From IMG/VR virus record IMGVR_UViG_3300042567_001758, positions 1-27,592 of that record: a DNA stretch of 27,592 bases. One strand, 5' to 3'. Origin of the DNA: a virus. The first letter of the stretch is position 1; every line of letters begins with the position of its first letter. The position numbers and the translations under genes are program-made. A model generated the notes under the pieces. The model saw only the letters and a program-made list of their open reading frames with translations, made no database searches and was not told the origin of the DNA. Positions 15,655-21,537 of this stretch are shown piece by piece.

Positions 15655-15725
15655 GCGAGTGTTGCATAATGGTAGTGCTTCTGCCTTCCAAGCAGATGGT
15701 GCCAGTTCAATTCTGGTCACTCGCT
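15655..15725 (+). tRNA. tRNA-Gly (anticodon UCC)
   Basis: Cloverleaf of 71 nt: acceptor GCGAGTG/CACTCGC, D-arm GCAT...GTGC, anticodon stem TCTGC/GCAGA with loop CTTCCAA (anticodon 15687-15689), T-stem GCCAG/CTGGT with canonical loop TTCAATT. Discriminator T is followed by genomic CCA (15726-15728). Confidence 0.95.
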
Positions 15726-15729
15726 CCAA

Positions 15730-15801
15730 GGCCCTATCTTCTAGTGGTTAGGATACCAGGCTTTCATCTTGGTGAGCAGAGTTCAATTCTCTGTAGGGCT
15801 A
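15730..15801 (+). tRNA. tRNA-Glu (anticodon UUC)
   Basis: Cloverleaf of 72 nt: acceptor GGCCCTA/TAGGGCT with a G-U first pair, D-loop TAGTGGTTAG, anticodon stem CCAGG/CTTGG with loop CTTTCAT (anticodon 15763-15765), T-stem CAGAG/CTCTG with loop TTCAATT, discriminator A. CCA is not encoded. Confidence 0.93.
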
Positions 15802-15810
15802 CTAAAAGTT

Positions 15811-15819
15811 TGATATAAT
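15811..15819 (+). promoter_or_regulatory. extended -10 promoter for hsp20
   Basis: TGATATAAT lies 10 nt after tRNA-Glu. Transcription should begin near 15826, exactly at the first leader hairpin, giving a leader of about 51 nt. The -35 region is weak. Confidence 0.75.
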
Positions 15820-15825
15820 ATATAA

Positions 15826-15876
15826 GTACCTGCCGATTGGGGGTACATTAACTTATTCGCTTGAAAGGGGAATAAA
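15826..15876 (+). promoter_or_regulatory. ROSE-like RNA thermometer candidate in the hsp20 leader
   Basis: Two hairpins fill the leader. The first (15826-15846) pairs GTACC with GGTAC. The second (15853-15875) pairs TTATTC with GAATAA, then has a G59-G69 mismatch and CTT pairing with AAG/G around a GAA triloop, so the ribosome site AAGGGG (15865-15870) is fully buried and the hairpin ends one base before ATG. The strand facing the ribosome site reads UCGCU, matching the U(U/C)GCU signature of ROSE elements, which control small heat-shock genes by melting at higher temperature. Structure was drawn by eye. Confidence 0.65.
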
Positions 15877-16293
15877 ATGGTAGTAACAAATGCAATGGAT
15901 CTATTTAATGATCCTTTTTTTATTGGCTTCAACAGAGAGTTAAGCCGTTTGAATACAGCACATAAAACAAACTCGCAGTCCTACCCACCGTATGATCTTC
16001 TTAAACTAGACGAAGATACATATCAGATCTCACTGGCAATTGCTGGTTTTTCAAAAGGTGATATTGATGTTTCAGTAGATAATGGAACACTAATTATCAA
16101 GGGTGAGATTGTAGAAGTAACAGATGCAGAGGTAGTCCACAAGGGTATCGCAGGAAGAAAGTTCGTAAGATCTTTTGCACTGGGAGAATACATGGAAGTA
16201 ACTTCCGCAGAACTAAAGGACGGTATGCTACATATTCATGTAGTACGCATTGTCCCAGAAGACAAAAAGCCAAAATCTATTAAAATCAAGTAG
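15877..16293 (+). CDS. Hsp20/alpha-crystallin small heat-shock protein (IbpA-like)
   Basis: ATP-independent holdase chaperone of 138 aa that binds unfolding proteins in the cytoplasm. N-terminal arm 1-35 (MDLFNDPFFIGFNRELSRL), then an alpha-crystallin domain: YPPYDLLKLDEDTYQISLAIAGF, SKGDIDVSVDNGTLIIKGEI, GIAGRKFVRSFALGEYMEVTSAEL and the DGMLHIHVVRIVP strand, close to the IbpA pattern. The C-terminus has KSIKIK, an I-x-I-like motif. It is preceded by its own promoter and a thermometer-like leader. ATG 15877 is favoured by AAAGGGG 6 nt upstream; ATG 15895 is a weaker alternative. Hsp20 genes are known in other phages, where a role in virion assembly or stress has been suggested. Confidence 0.92.
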   Translation: MVVTNAMDLFNDPFFIGFNRELSRLNTAHKTNSQSYPPYDLLKLDEDTYQISLAIAGFSKGDIDVSVDNGTLIIKGEIVEVTDAEVVHKGIAGRKFVRSFALGEYMEVTSAELKDGMLHIHVVRIVPEDKKPKSIKIK

Positions 16294-16307
16294 TACAATA
16301 TAAAAGT

Positions 16308-16389
16308 CCCTACACAGGACCTTAGTGATGGATTAGTTACCCATTGGATAGAGACCGTGGCGCAAGTCAGGTGAATTGCCTGTGTAGGG
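16308..16389 (+). ncRNA. structured RNA candidate of unknown class
   Basis: CCCTACACAGG (16308-16318) and CCTGTGTAGGG (16379-16389) form a perfect 11-bp stem enclosing 60 nt. Inside are ACCT/AGGT (16319-16322/16369-16372), a hairpin (T)GATGG/CCATT(G) around 16326-16346, and TGGC-GCAA-GTCA with a GNRA loop (16358-16369; it shares one base with the ACCT/AGGT pairing). The layout resembles a multi-branch junction such as a riboswitch or ribozyme. No T-run follows. It lies between hsp20 and the HNH gene, upstream of the HNH promoter. It could not be assigned to a known class. Confidence 0.55.
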
Positions 16390-16404
16390 CTTAATATTTA
16401 GCGG

Positions 16405-16410
16405 TATAAT
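16405..16410 (+). promoter_or_regulatory. -10 box giving a leaderless HNH transcript
   Basis: A perfect TATAAT ends 7 nt before ATG 16418, and no ribosome site is present. The -35 is weak and would fall in the 3' arm of the structured RNA. Confidence 0.55.
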
Positions 16411-16417
16411 AATGTTA

Positions 16418-16693
16418 ATGACTGGCAAAGAGTTAGCATATTATAATAAGCAAGAGTTAAAAAGACTACTTGCAAATATAAAAGAAAAATCTGGCTGTGT
16501 TGACTGTGGAATTAATAATCACATACTTCTAGATTTTGATCACATAAGAGATAAAAAATATAATATATCAAGAATGATTCATGATGGATTTTCTTGGAAG
16601 GCTATTAAAAAAGAGATTGAAAAATGTGAAGTAGTCTGTGCTAATTGTCATAGAATAAGGACACATCGTAGATTGACATCAAAAGCCTCATAA
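16418..16693 (+). CDS. HNH endonuclease
   Basis: A 91 aa free-standing HNH nuclease. Zinc ligands C27-x2-C30 and C74-x2-C77 flank the ββα-metal core, with D41-H42 (DFDHIRD) as the first HNH histidine and H78 (CANCHRIRTHRR) as the last. It would make a metal-dependent nick or double-strand break. Start at 16418 follows TATAAT by 7 nt; an ATG at 16412 is alternative. The gene is isolated among unrelated genes, as expected for a mobile homing-type nuclease, although terminase-linked HNH proteins also aid packaging. Its 3' end contains the -35 box of the endolysin promoter. Confidence 0.85.
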   Translation: MTGKELAYYNKQELKRLLANIKEKSGCVDCGINNHILLDFDHIRDKKYNISRMIHDGFSWKAIKKEIEKCEVVCANCHRIRTHRRLTSKAS

Positions 16694-16702
16694 TGATATA
16701 AT
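16673..16702 (+). promoter_or_regulatory. consensus sigma70-type promoter for the endolysin gene
   Basis: Perfect TTGACA (16673-16678), 18-bp spacer and perfect TATAAT (16697-16702) preceded by TG. The predicted leader of about 20 nt carries GAGGGGG before ATG 16729. Confidence 0.92.
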
Positions 16703-16728
16703 AGAGTATAAACCTAAGAGGGGGAATC

Positions 16729-17379
16729 ATGGCAACAAAAGGAAGTTTAGAAGCAATCATTGAGGTTGCAAAGAAAGAATTAGGGACTATTGAAGGTCCT
16801 AAAGACAATGAAACTAAGTACGGAGCATGGATGAAGGTTAACTTCCAACCATGGTGCCAATCTTTTGTTTCTTGGTGCGCTATGACTGCTGGGGTTGCAA
16901 AGTTCCCAAAGTCTGCTTCAACAGTAGCAGCATCAGATCAGTTTAAAAAAGAAGGTCGTTGGTCAGATGCACGTAACGATGATCCGATGCCAGGAGACTG
17001 GATTTATTTTGATTTTCCAGATGATGGTGTAAATCGTATTTCACATGTTGGTCTTTGCATTAAGAACAATGGCGATGGAACAATTCAGGTTATTGAAGGA
17101 AACACTTCAGGAACTGCAAAGGGAGATCAACGCAATGGCGGAATGTGTGTTGAGAAAACTCGTGGTTATGTAAAGAACAACAAGAAGAAGTTACTTAATG
17201 CTGTTGTTGGCTGGGGTCGTCCAGTTTATTCTGGTGAAGAAAATGTACCATTACTAAACAAAGTAGCAGCATCAGCAACACCTGTTAAAACTACATCTCC
17301 AGATGCTGCTAAAAAGTCTTCAACAGGTCAAAATATCAAGAAGCCTTCTAGCGGTGGCAAAGGAAATCAGGTTAAGTAA
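16729..17379 (+). CDS. CHAP-domain endolysin
   Basis: Peptidoglycan amidase/endopeptidase of 216 aa for cell lysis. The CHAP domain covers about 5-165 with catalytic Cys43 (PWCQSFVSWC), His106 (ISHVGLC) and the acidic/amide residues E123 and N125 (VIEGNTSG), plus the PGDWIYFDF strand. The tail (175-216) is a Lys/Ser/Gly/Pro-rich low-complexity segment (KKPSSGGKGNQVK) in place of a recognised wall-binding domain. No signal peptide, so release would need a holin. It has the best promoter in the window and a strong GAGGGGG site, implying high late expression. Family identity is strong; the bond cut is not visible. Confidence 0.9.
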   Translation: MATKGSLEAIIEVAKKELGTIEGPKDNETKYGAWMKVNFQPWCQSFVSWCAMTAGVAKFPKSASTVAASDQFKKEGRWSDARNDDPMPGDWIYFDFPDDGVNRISHVGLCIKNNGDGTIQVIEGNTSGTAKGDQRNGGMCVEKTRGYVKNNKKKLLNAVVGWGRPVYSGEENVPLLNKVAASATPVKTTSPDAAKKSSTGQNIKKPSSGGKGNQVK

Positions 17380-17565
17380 TTGCCCGTTTATGAATATAAA
17401 TGCACTGGAACTTGTCAGGGTATTATAATTAAACAAAGATCTATTAAAGAAAACGATCCAGGGTATGAGTGTGAAACTTGCACTCTACCACTGGAACGTG
17501 TATACTCTAATGTAACGGCAGTATTCAACGGTAGTGGTTTCTATTCCACTGATAACAGAAAGTAG
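17380..17565 (+). CDS. FmdB-family zinc ribbon protein
   Basis: A 61 aa protein starting with TTG directly after the endolysin stop. It follows the FmdB/CxxC pattern: MPVYEYKC opening, two Cys pairs (C8/C12 and CETC), and the closing GSGFYSTDNR. FmdB-like proteins are small zinc ribbons, annotated as putative regulators; the role is not established. The first pair has C-x3-C rather than the usual C-x2-C. Translation likely depends on coupling with the endolysin gene. Confidence 0.85.
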   Translation: MPVYEYKCTGTCQGIIIKQRSIKENDPGYECETCTLPLERVYSNVTAVFNGSGFYSTDNRK

Positions 17566-17568
17566 TAG

Positions 17569-17574
17569 TATAAT
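17569..17574 (+). promoter_or_regulatory. -10 box giving a leaderless transcript
   Basis: A perfect TATAAT ends 7 nt before ATG 17582. No clear -35 or ribosome site is present. Confidence 0.55.
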
Positions 17575-17581
17575 GTTTACG

Positions 17582-17827
17582 ATGATTAAAGATGAAGTAA
17601 AACAAGAATGGCAATTATCACCTCATGATAGATGTGACAGATGTAGTGCTGAAGCACTTGTAAAAGTCACTGGACTAAGTGGAGAATTGCTATTTTGTGG
17701 TCATCACTATAATAAGGTTATGGATAATCCTGAAGGATATAAAAAGATGATATCTTTTGCAATAACAGTTCTTGATGAAAGACATAAACTTATTGAAGAC
17801 AAATCAAAAGAAGCGCCACACGCATGA
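17582..17827 (+). CDS. DUF7455-like small zinc protein
   Basis: An 81 aa protein with the actinobacterial pattern DRCDRCSAEALVKV...GELLFCGHHY: C18-x2-C21 and C39-x2-H42 make a single zinc site. Such proteins are nearly universal in Actinobacteria, with unknown function, and support the host assignment. The start is placed at ATG 17582 by the TATAAT at 17569; in-frame ATG 17573 overlaps that box and a longer reading from 17534 lies in the previous gene. It overlaps the next gene by 4 nt. Confidence 0.75.
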   Translation: MIKDEVKQEWQLSPHDRCDRCSAEALVKVTGLSGELLFCGHHYNKVMDNPEGYKKMISFAITVLDERHKLIEDKSKEAPHA

Positions 17828-18585
17828 TTATTCAAATTATTGGCCTGCCAGGTTCTGGTAAAACAGAATTAGCAAAAGCCCTTAAAGAACGTATCAATGC
17901 TATACATCTTAATGCAGATGAAGTTCGTGCAACAGTAAACTCTGACTTAGGTTTTGCACCTGAAGATAGAATTGAACAAGCAAGACGCATGGGTGAAATG
18001 GCAAGACTAATCTCTAAGCAAGGGGTTGCACCAGTAATCGTTGATTTTGTTTGTCCAACAGATCTAACTCGTGCAGCATTTGGCAAGCCAGACATTTTGG
18101 TTTTTATGGATACAATTGCCGAAGGCAGATTTGAAGATACTAACAAAATGTTTGAACGCCCAGATAGTGCAGATGTATCATTCATTAGTCACAACTTAGA
18201 TGCAGAAGCAAAGGCATCTCATATCATTAATAAGTTTGGCTTGCATGATTGGTCTGCACCTACAACACTCATGTTGGGTAGGTACCAACCATGGCACGAA
18301 GGCCACCACGCCCTTTATAAAGAGGCAGGTAAGAGAACTGACCAAGTACTTCTTGGAGTCCGTAACACCTATAATACAAGCGAAAAGGATCCCCTTAAGT
18401 TTGATCAGGTAAAAGAATATATTGCCAAAGATGAATTTATGGATGGCGCATTAGTATTAAGACTACCTAACATTACCAACATTGTTTATGGTCGTGATGT
18501 AGGATATAAGATTGAGCAGGTAGATTTGGGGGCAGACATTCATGCTATTTCGGCTACGCAAAAACGTAAAGAGATGGGTATCTAA
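17824..18585 (+). CDS. APS-kinase-like P-loop kinase fused to nucleotidyltransferase
   Basis: A two-domain protein of 253 aa. Residues 1-135 resemble adenylylsulfate kinase (CysC): Walker A G7-LPGSGKT, NADEVRATV, LGFAPEDRIEQARR and the VCPTDLTR loop. Residues 145-253 are a HxGH-type nucleotidyltransferase: GRYQPW-H158-EGH161, GRD at 223-225 and a final ISATQKR (I/S-S/A-T-x-x-R class). ATP sulfurylase belongs to this superfamily and also has HxxH and GRD motifs, so a compact PAPS synthase is possible, but the GRYQPWHxGH form is equally like NMN or pantetheine adenylyltransferases. It starts in an ATGA overlap. A DUF2061 gene follows, as often seen near cysC, and a sulfotransferase lies 0.7 kb on. 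Confidence 0.8.
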   Translation: MIIQIIGLPGSGKTELAKALKERINAIHLNADEVRATVNSDLGFAPEDRIEQARRMGEMARLISKQGVAPVIVDFVCPTDLTRAAFGKPDILVFMDTIAEGRFEDTNKMFERPDSADVSFISHNLDAEAKASHIINKFGLHDWSAPTTLMLGRYQPWHEGHHALYKEAGKRTDQVLLGVRNTYNTSEKDPLKFDQVKEYIAKDEFMDGALVLRLPNITNIVYGRDVGYKIEQVDLGADIHAISATQKRKEMGI

Positions 18586-18630
18586 AGTGTGGAACTTTGT
18601 AACTAAGCCTAACAATATTGAGTGGCCGTC

Positions 18631-18834
18631 ATGAATGTAACCAAACAAAGATCAGCACTAAAAGCAATTACCTGGCGTGTCATTGGAACAGCAGATACCT
18701 TTGTTATCTCTTGGGCCATAACCAAAGAGCCAGTAACAGCAGGGGCTATTGCAAGTTTCGAGGTATTTACAAAAACAATTCTTTATTACTTCCATGAGCG
18801 TGGTTGGAATAAAGTTAAGTGGGGGAGAAAATAA
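18631..18834 (+). CDS. DUF2061 membrane protein
   Basis: A 67 aa protein matching DUF2061: RSALKAITWRVIGTADTFVISWAI, a second hydrophobic stretch (VTAGAIASFEVFTKTILYY) and the ending FHERGWNKVKWGRK. Two membrane spans are likely. In bacteria this domain is found fused or adjacent to sulfate-assimilation genes such as cysC; here it follows the APS-kinase-like gene, so the pairing is preserved in the phage. The ATG at 18631 is preferred; a GTG at 18622 is possible. The function of the family is not established. Confidence 0.85.
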   Translation: MNVTKQRSALKAITWRVIGTADTFVISWAITKEPVTAGAIASFEVFTKTILYYFHERGWNKVKWGRK

Positions 18835-19241
18835 TGTATGAATACTATGTAAGAAAAGTAGAGAATGTCGTAGATGGAGATACCATTGATGTTCTTATTG
18901 ATTTAGGGTTTGATATCCTATTTGCATCTCGTGTTAGACTGGCTGGTATTGACACCCCTGAGTCCCGCACTAAGGACCTTGCTGAGAAGGCTCTAGGCCT
19001 AGAAGCCAAAGAATATCTAAAGAAGTCTCTAAAGGATGCCAAGTCTGTTGTGATCAAGACTGAAAAGATGGACTCATCAGAAAAGTATGGTCGCATTTTA
19101 GGCTGGGTATATGTAGATGGTAATACAATATCTCTTAATGACATGATGATTAATGATGGATATGCTTGGGGTTATCTTGGAGATACTAAGGTTAAAGATT
19201 TTGCAGCACTTAAAAAGGCTAGGAATAAGTCTGGCAAGTGA
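18834..19241 (+). CDS. thermonuclease (SNase family)
   Basis: A 135 aa Ca-dependent nuclease of the staphylococcal nuclease fold. Counting from ATG 18834, R35, D40, T41, E43 and R87 fall on the same numbers as the catalytic set of S. aureus nuclease (RLAGIDTPE; KYGRILGW), and VDGDTIDV is the first strand motif. No signal peptide, so it is intracellular and could degrade host DNA or serve nucleotide recycling. The ATG overlaps the DUF2061 stop (TAATG) and follows GGGGGAG, so it is translated with that gene. Confidence 0.92.
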   Translation: MYEYYVRKVENVVDGDTIDVLIDLGFDILFASRVRLAGIDTPESRTKDLAEKALGLEAKEYLKKSLKDAKSVVIKTEKMDSSEKYGRILGWVYVDGNTISLNDMMINDGYAWGYLGDTKVKDFAALKKARNKSGK

Positions 19242-19274
19242 ATATTGATATAAAAGAGTTTAAATACTACACAA

Positions 19275-19979
19275 ATGGATAATAACTATAAAACATTTTA
19301 TCACTTGCAAATAGCAAAATGTGGTGGAACTTATTTAAATAATATAGTTATAAACCAAATATCTAATATATTAGTAAATAATAACATAGGAGTTATAGAT
19401 GGAGAACTTCACCTTGGTTGGCAAGAAAAAGAAAAAACTTACACAGTGTCGTGTCTTAGAGATCCAGTTAAAAGAACTGTAAGTCATTATGCATACAATT
19501 ATCTAAATTTACCTTATAGTGATAATGAAAATACTTCATCGTTTATTAGTTGGGTAAAAAAGTATGAAAAGTTTATATCTAATTATCAAGTTAAAAATTT
19601 TCTATATACACGTAATATTAGTTTGTTAAAAAGTTCTCCAAACATTTTTGTTCCAGAACAAAACAAAAAATTTATGTTAGTAGAACTAGATAAAACTTTT
19701 GCAATGAAAAAAATTAGCAAAACAAATATTTTATTAAAAGATACTCAATTAAACTATAAAACATGTGAAAATATTGGTAAAAAAATATTAAAAGATTTTA
19801 ACATTATTGACAACATAAAAATAAATAAAAACAAAGAGCATGACCATAATATAAATAAACTTTCTTTACAAATTTATAATAATTTAACAAAAAAAGAAAT
19901 TGACTATTTATATGAAATAAATAGTTTAGATTCTGAAATATACTTTTCAGAAGAATTATACTTTAAAGATAATGATTAA
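19275..19979 (+). CDS. PAPS-dependent sulfotransferase-like protein
   Basis: A 234 aa protein with both signatures of PAPS-binding sulfotransferases: the 5'-phosphosulfate loop HLQIAKCGGTYLNNI (10-24, compare HIPKxGGT) and the 3'-phosphate motif CLRDPVKRTVSHYAY with R62 and S70 eight residues apart. It would move sulfate from PAPS to a sugar or other hydroxyl/amine acceptor; the best resemblance is to carbohydrate (Sulfotransfer_2-like) enzymes. The rest is very rich in Asn, Lys and Ile, and the DNA is much more A-rich than its neighbours, pointing to recent acquisition. No strong ribosome site was seen at 19275. Acceptor unknown. Confidence 0.8.
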   Translation: MDNNYKTFYHLQIAKCGGTYLNNIVINQISNILVNNNIGVIDGELHLGWQEKEKTYTVSCLRDPVKRTVSHYAYNYLNLPYSDNENTSSFISWVKKYEKFISNYQVKNFLYTRNISLLKSSPNIFVPEQNKKFMLVELDKTFAMKKISKTNILLKDTQLNYKTCENIGKKILKDFNIIDNIKINKNKEHDHNINKLSLQIYNNLTKKEIDYLYEINSLDSEIYFSEELYFKDND

Positions 19980-19994
19980 TACAGGGGGTATATT

Positions 19995-20219
19995 ATGAAT
20001 GCAAAAAGTCAAGCACTTCTTGATCATTTAATTAATCAAGGTGCTATTCAAATATCAGATATTGATTCTAGTGGAGAACTTACTTATTCAATTACTGATA
20101 AACTAAAAGAAGTTCATCCAGAACTATATATGGAACTTAAAAATGAGTTTGAGTATAATATGTTTGAGATGATTGAGGCTGGACCAAAAGTAATGACTTG
20201 GAAGATAAGGACAAACTAA
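19995..20219 (+). CDS. hypothetical protein, paralogue of the gene at 20464
   Basis: A 74 aa soluble protein of unknown function. Its core (LLDHLINQGAIQISDIDSSG, then ELTYSITDKLKEVHPELYME) aligns with the first two thirds of the 109 aa protein at 20464 (LIKNLILEGALEVAGVDSES, then FLYSVTPKMQEIMPDMYED). The pair flanks a thioredoxin gene. AGGGGG 7 nt upstream supports the start. A winged-helix-like fold is possible but unproven. Confidence 0.7.
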   Translation: MNAKSQALLDHLINQGAIQISDIDSSGELTYSITDKLKEVHPELYMELKNEFEYNMFEMIEAGPKVMTWKIRTN

Positions 20220-20471
20220 ATGAATACTATTTTATATTTTACAGCAGACTGGTGCAATCCTTGCCAAAGAACAAAACCATTTGCTGAAGAGTTAATCCGT
20301 GATGGGGCTAATATTAAGTTTATTGATGCAGATTCAGAGATGGAAATGGTTAAAAACTTTAAGATTCTATCAGTTCCTACATATATTGTATTAAAAGATG
20401 GAGAAGAGGTTCATCGTGCAAACGGAGCAAAGACAAAAGAACAGTTGCAGGATTTAGTTAATTATGGATAA
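20220..20471 (+). CDS. thioredoxin-like protein
   Basis: A short thioredoxin-fold protein of 83 aa (typical thioredoxin is about 105). The active site is W11-C12-N-P-C15 and the cis-proline is P53 (LSVPTYIVL). The first helix and strand of classical thioredoxin are missing, as in glutaredoxin/NrdH-sized phage thioredoxins. It would reduce disulfides or serve as electron donor; no ribonucleotide reductase is in the window. The start follows the previous stop directly, and its end overlaps the next gene by 8 nt. Confidence 0.9.
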   Translation: MNTILYFTADWCNPCQRTKPFAEELIRDGANIKFIDADSEMEMVKNFKILSVPTYIVLKDGEEVHRANGAKTKEQLQDLVNYG

Positions 20472-20793
20472 TAATGAAGATGAACTAATAAAAAATTTAA
20501 TACTTGAAGGTGCCTTAGAGGTTGCTGGAGTAGACTCTGAAAGTGGTGAATTTTTATATAGTGTTACTCCAAAAATGCAAGAGATCATGCCAGATATGTA
20601 TGAAGACCATATAACCCAGGTTAATAGGGATATCCTAAACCTATGGGAAAAAGGTTATGTAAATGTTGATTTTTTAAGCACAAATCCAATGGTTACAATA
20701 TCTAGAAAGGGTCTTGATAAGACTGAGATTTCTAAACTTACTAAGCCAGAAATCTGGGCACTAGAAGAAGTCAAAAGACTACTAAAGAACTAA
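20464..20793 (+). CDS. hypothetical protein, paralogue of the gene at 19995
   Basis: A 109 aa soluble protein with an N-terminal region related to the 74 aa protein at 19995 plus a C-terminal extension (TISRKGLDKTEISKLTKPEI, then WALEEVKRLLK). The duplication encloses the thioredoxin gene. It overlaps the thioredoxin end by 8 nt. No motif gives a function. Confidence 0.7.
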   Translation: MDNNEDELIKNLILEGALEVAGVDSESGEFLYSVTPKMQEIMPDMYEDHITQVNRDILNLWEKGYVNVDFLSTNPMVTISRKGLDKTEISKLTKPEIWALEEVKRLLKN

Positions 20794-20797
20794 AGTC

Positions 20798-20806
20798 TGA
20801 TATAAT
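20798..20806 (+). promoter_or_regulatory. extended -10 promoter giving a leaderless transcript
   Basis: TGATATAAT lies in the 19-nt gap between genes; its end is 7 nt before ATG 20813, and no ribosome site is present. Confidence 0.7.
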
Positions 20807-20812
20807 CGGTAT

Positions 20813-21397
20813 ATGATAAAAGAAGGCGACTTTGTTATGGGCATGACATCTGAGGGTGTTATGCATGGCGTTGTAGAGCACATTATGGTTGAGGGTGGAA
20901 CTCTAGGGACTCCTGGATCTGAGTATGCTCTTGAGTCAATGCCGCCAGAAAACCCAGCAATGTCTGTAAGAATTTACGAAGAAGAAGATGGCAAGTGGGA
21001 ACCAACAGCGTATAGCATTGGAATGATGTATAAAGATGCAAAGATTGCAGACATAAACAATCATAACATGCAAGAGGATAGCGAAGAAATGGATTCAGAG
21101 GTTGCAATGGCAATGTATGATTCATCAATTGGAAAATCAGAAGAAATGGAAGATGGAATGGAAAAAGCAAAAAAGCCTAACTATGGTGAAATGATTCAGC
21201 CACGTCGTGGAGGATCAACACCTTCTAATCCAAAACTTTATGCAAGAGTTGTTCAAGCAGCAAAAGATAAGTTTGATGTATATCCTTCTGCAGTTGCAAA
21301 CTCTTGGGTTGTTCAAGAATATAAGCGTCGTGGTGGAACATATAAGTCTGAAAAAGAAATATCATCAGATAACTTTTGGAACGGATTTTTAAAATAA
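20813..21397 (+). CDS. two-domain phage protein with SH3-like N-terminus and DUF5872-like C-terminus
   Basis: A 194 aa protein. Residues 1-80 look like a small beta-barrel (KEGDFVMGMTSEGVMHGVVEHIM...YEEEDGKWEPTAYSIGM). The middle, 85-130, is acidic and Met/Glu-rich (SEEMDSEVAMAMYDSS). The C-terminal 135-180 has NPKLYARVVQAAKDKFDVYP and AVANSWVVQEYKRRGGTY, a basic unit resembling DUF5872-type DNA-associated segments of large viruses and phages. A leaderless start is predicted from the TATAAT 7 nt upstream. DNA or capsid association is inference. Confidence 0.65.
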   Translation: MIKEGDFVMGMTSEGVMHGVVEHIMVEGGTLGTPGSEYALESMPPENPAMSVRIYEEEDGKWEPTAYSIGMMYKDAKIADINNHNMQEDSEEMDSEVAMAMYDSSIGKSEEMEDGMEKAKKPNYGEMIQPRRGGSTPSNPKLYARVVQAAKDKFDVYPSAVANSWVVQEYKRRGGTYKSEKEISSDNFWNGFLK

Positions 21398-21537
21398 TGC
21401 CAAAGAAAAAATCACAATCATTTAATGCAACACAAATTAAAGACGGAAAGATTGTACGCATGAATAAAAACGGTACAGTTAAATCTATTATTGGTCCATA
21501 TGAAGTAAAGCATCCAAAGAAACAGGAAACAAAGTGA
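21397..21537 (+). CDS. small basic protein
   Basis: A 46 aa, Lys-rich protein (MPKKKSQSFNATQI..., ending KHPKKQETK). It starts in a TAATG overlap with the previous gene and its stop overlaps the next start (GTGA). Reading frame continuity and coupling on both sides support a real gene. No family was recognised; its charge suggests nucleic-acid binding. Confidence 0.5.
   Translation: MPKKKSQSFNATQIKDGKIVRMNKNGTVKSIIGPYEVKHPKKQETK

Noticed and set aside
15538-15729. Minus-strand 63 aa frame over the tRNA genes
   Set aside because: It is antisense to two good cloverleafs; such frames are a known annotation artefact.
16308-16693. Structured RNA plus HNH gene as a group I intron with homing nuclease
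   Set aside because: The RNA is too short, lies between complete genes and shows no P7/P3 core; no split exon was found.
19238-19282. 14-codon GTG frame before the sulfotransferase
   Set aside because: It has a GTGA overlap with the thermonuclease stop but no ribosome site or recognisable peptide, and the DNA is A-rich enough for this by chance.
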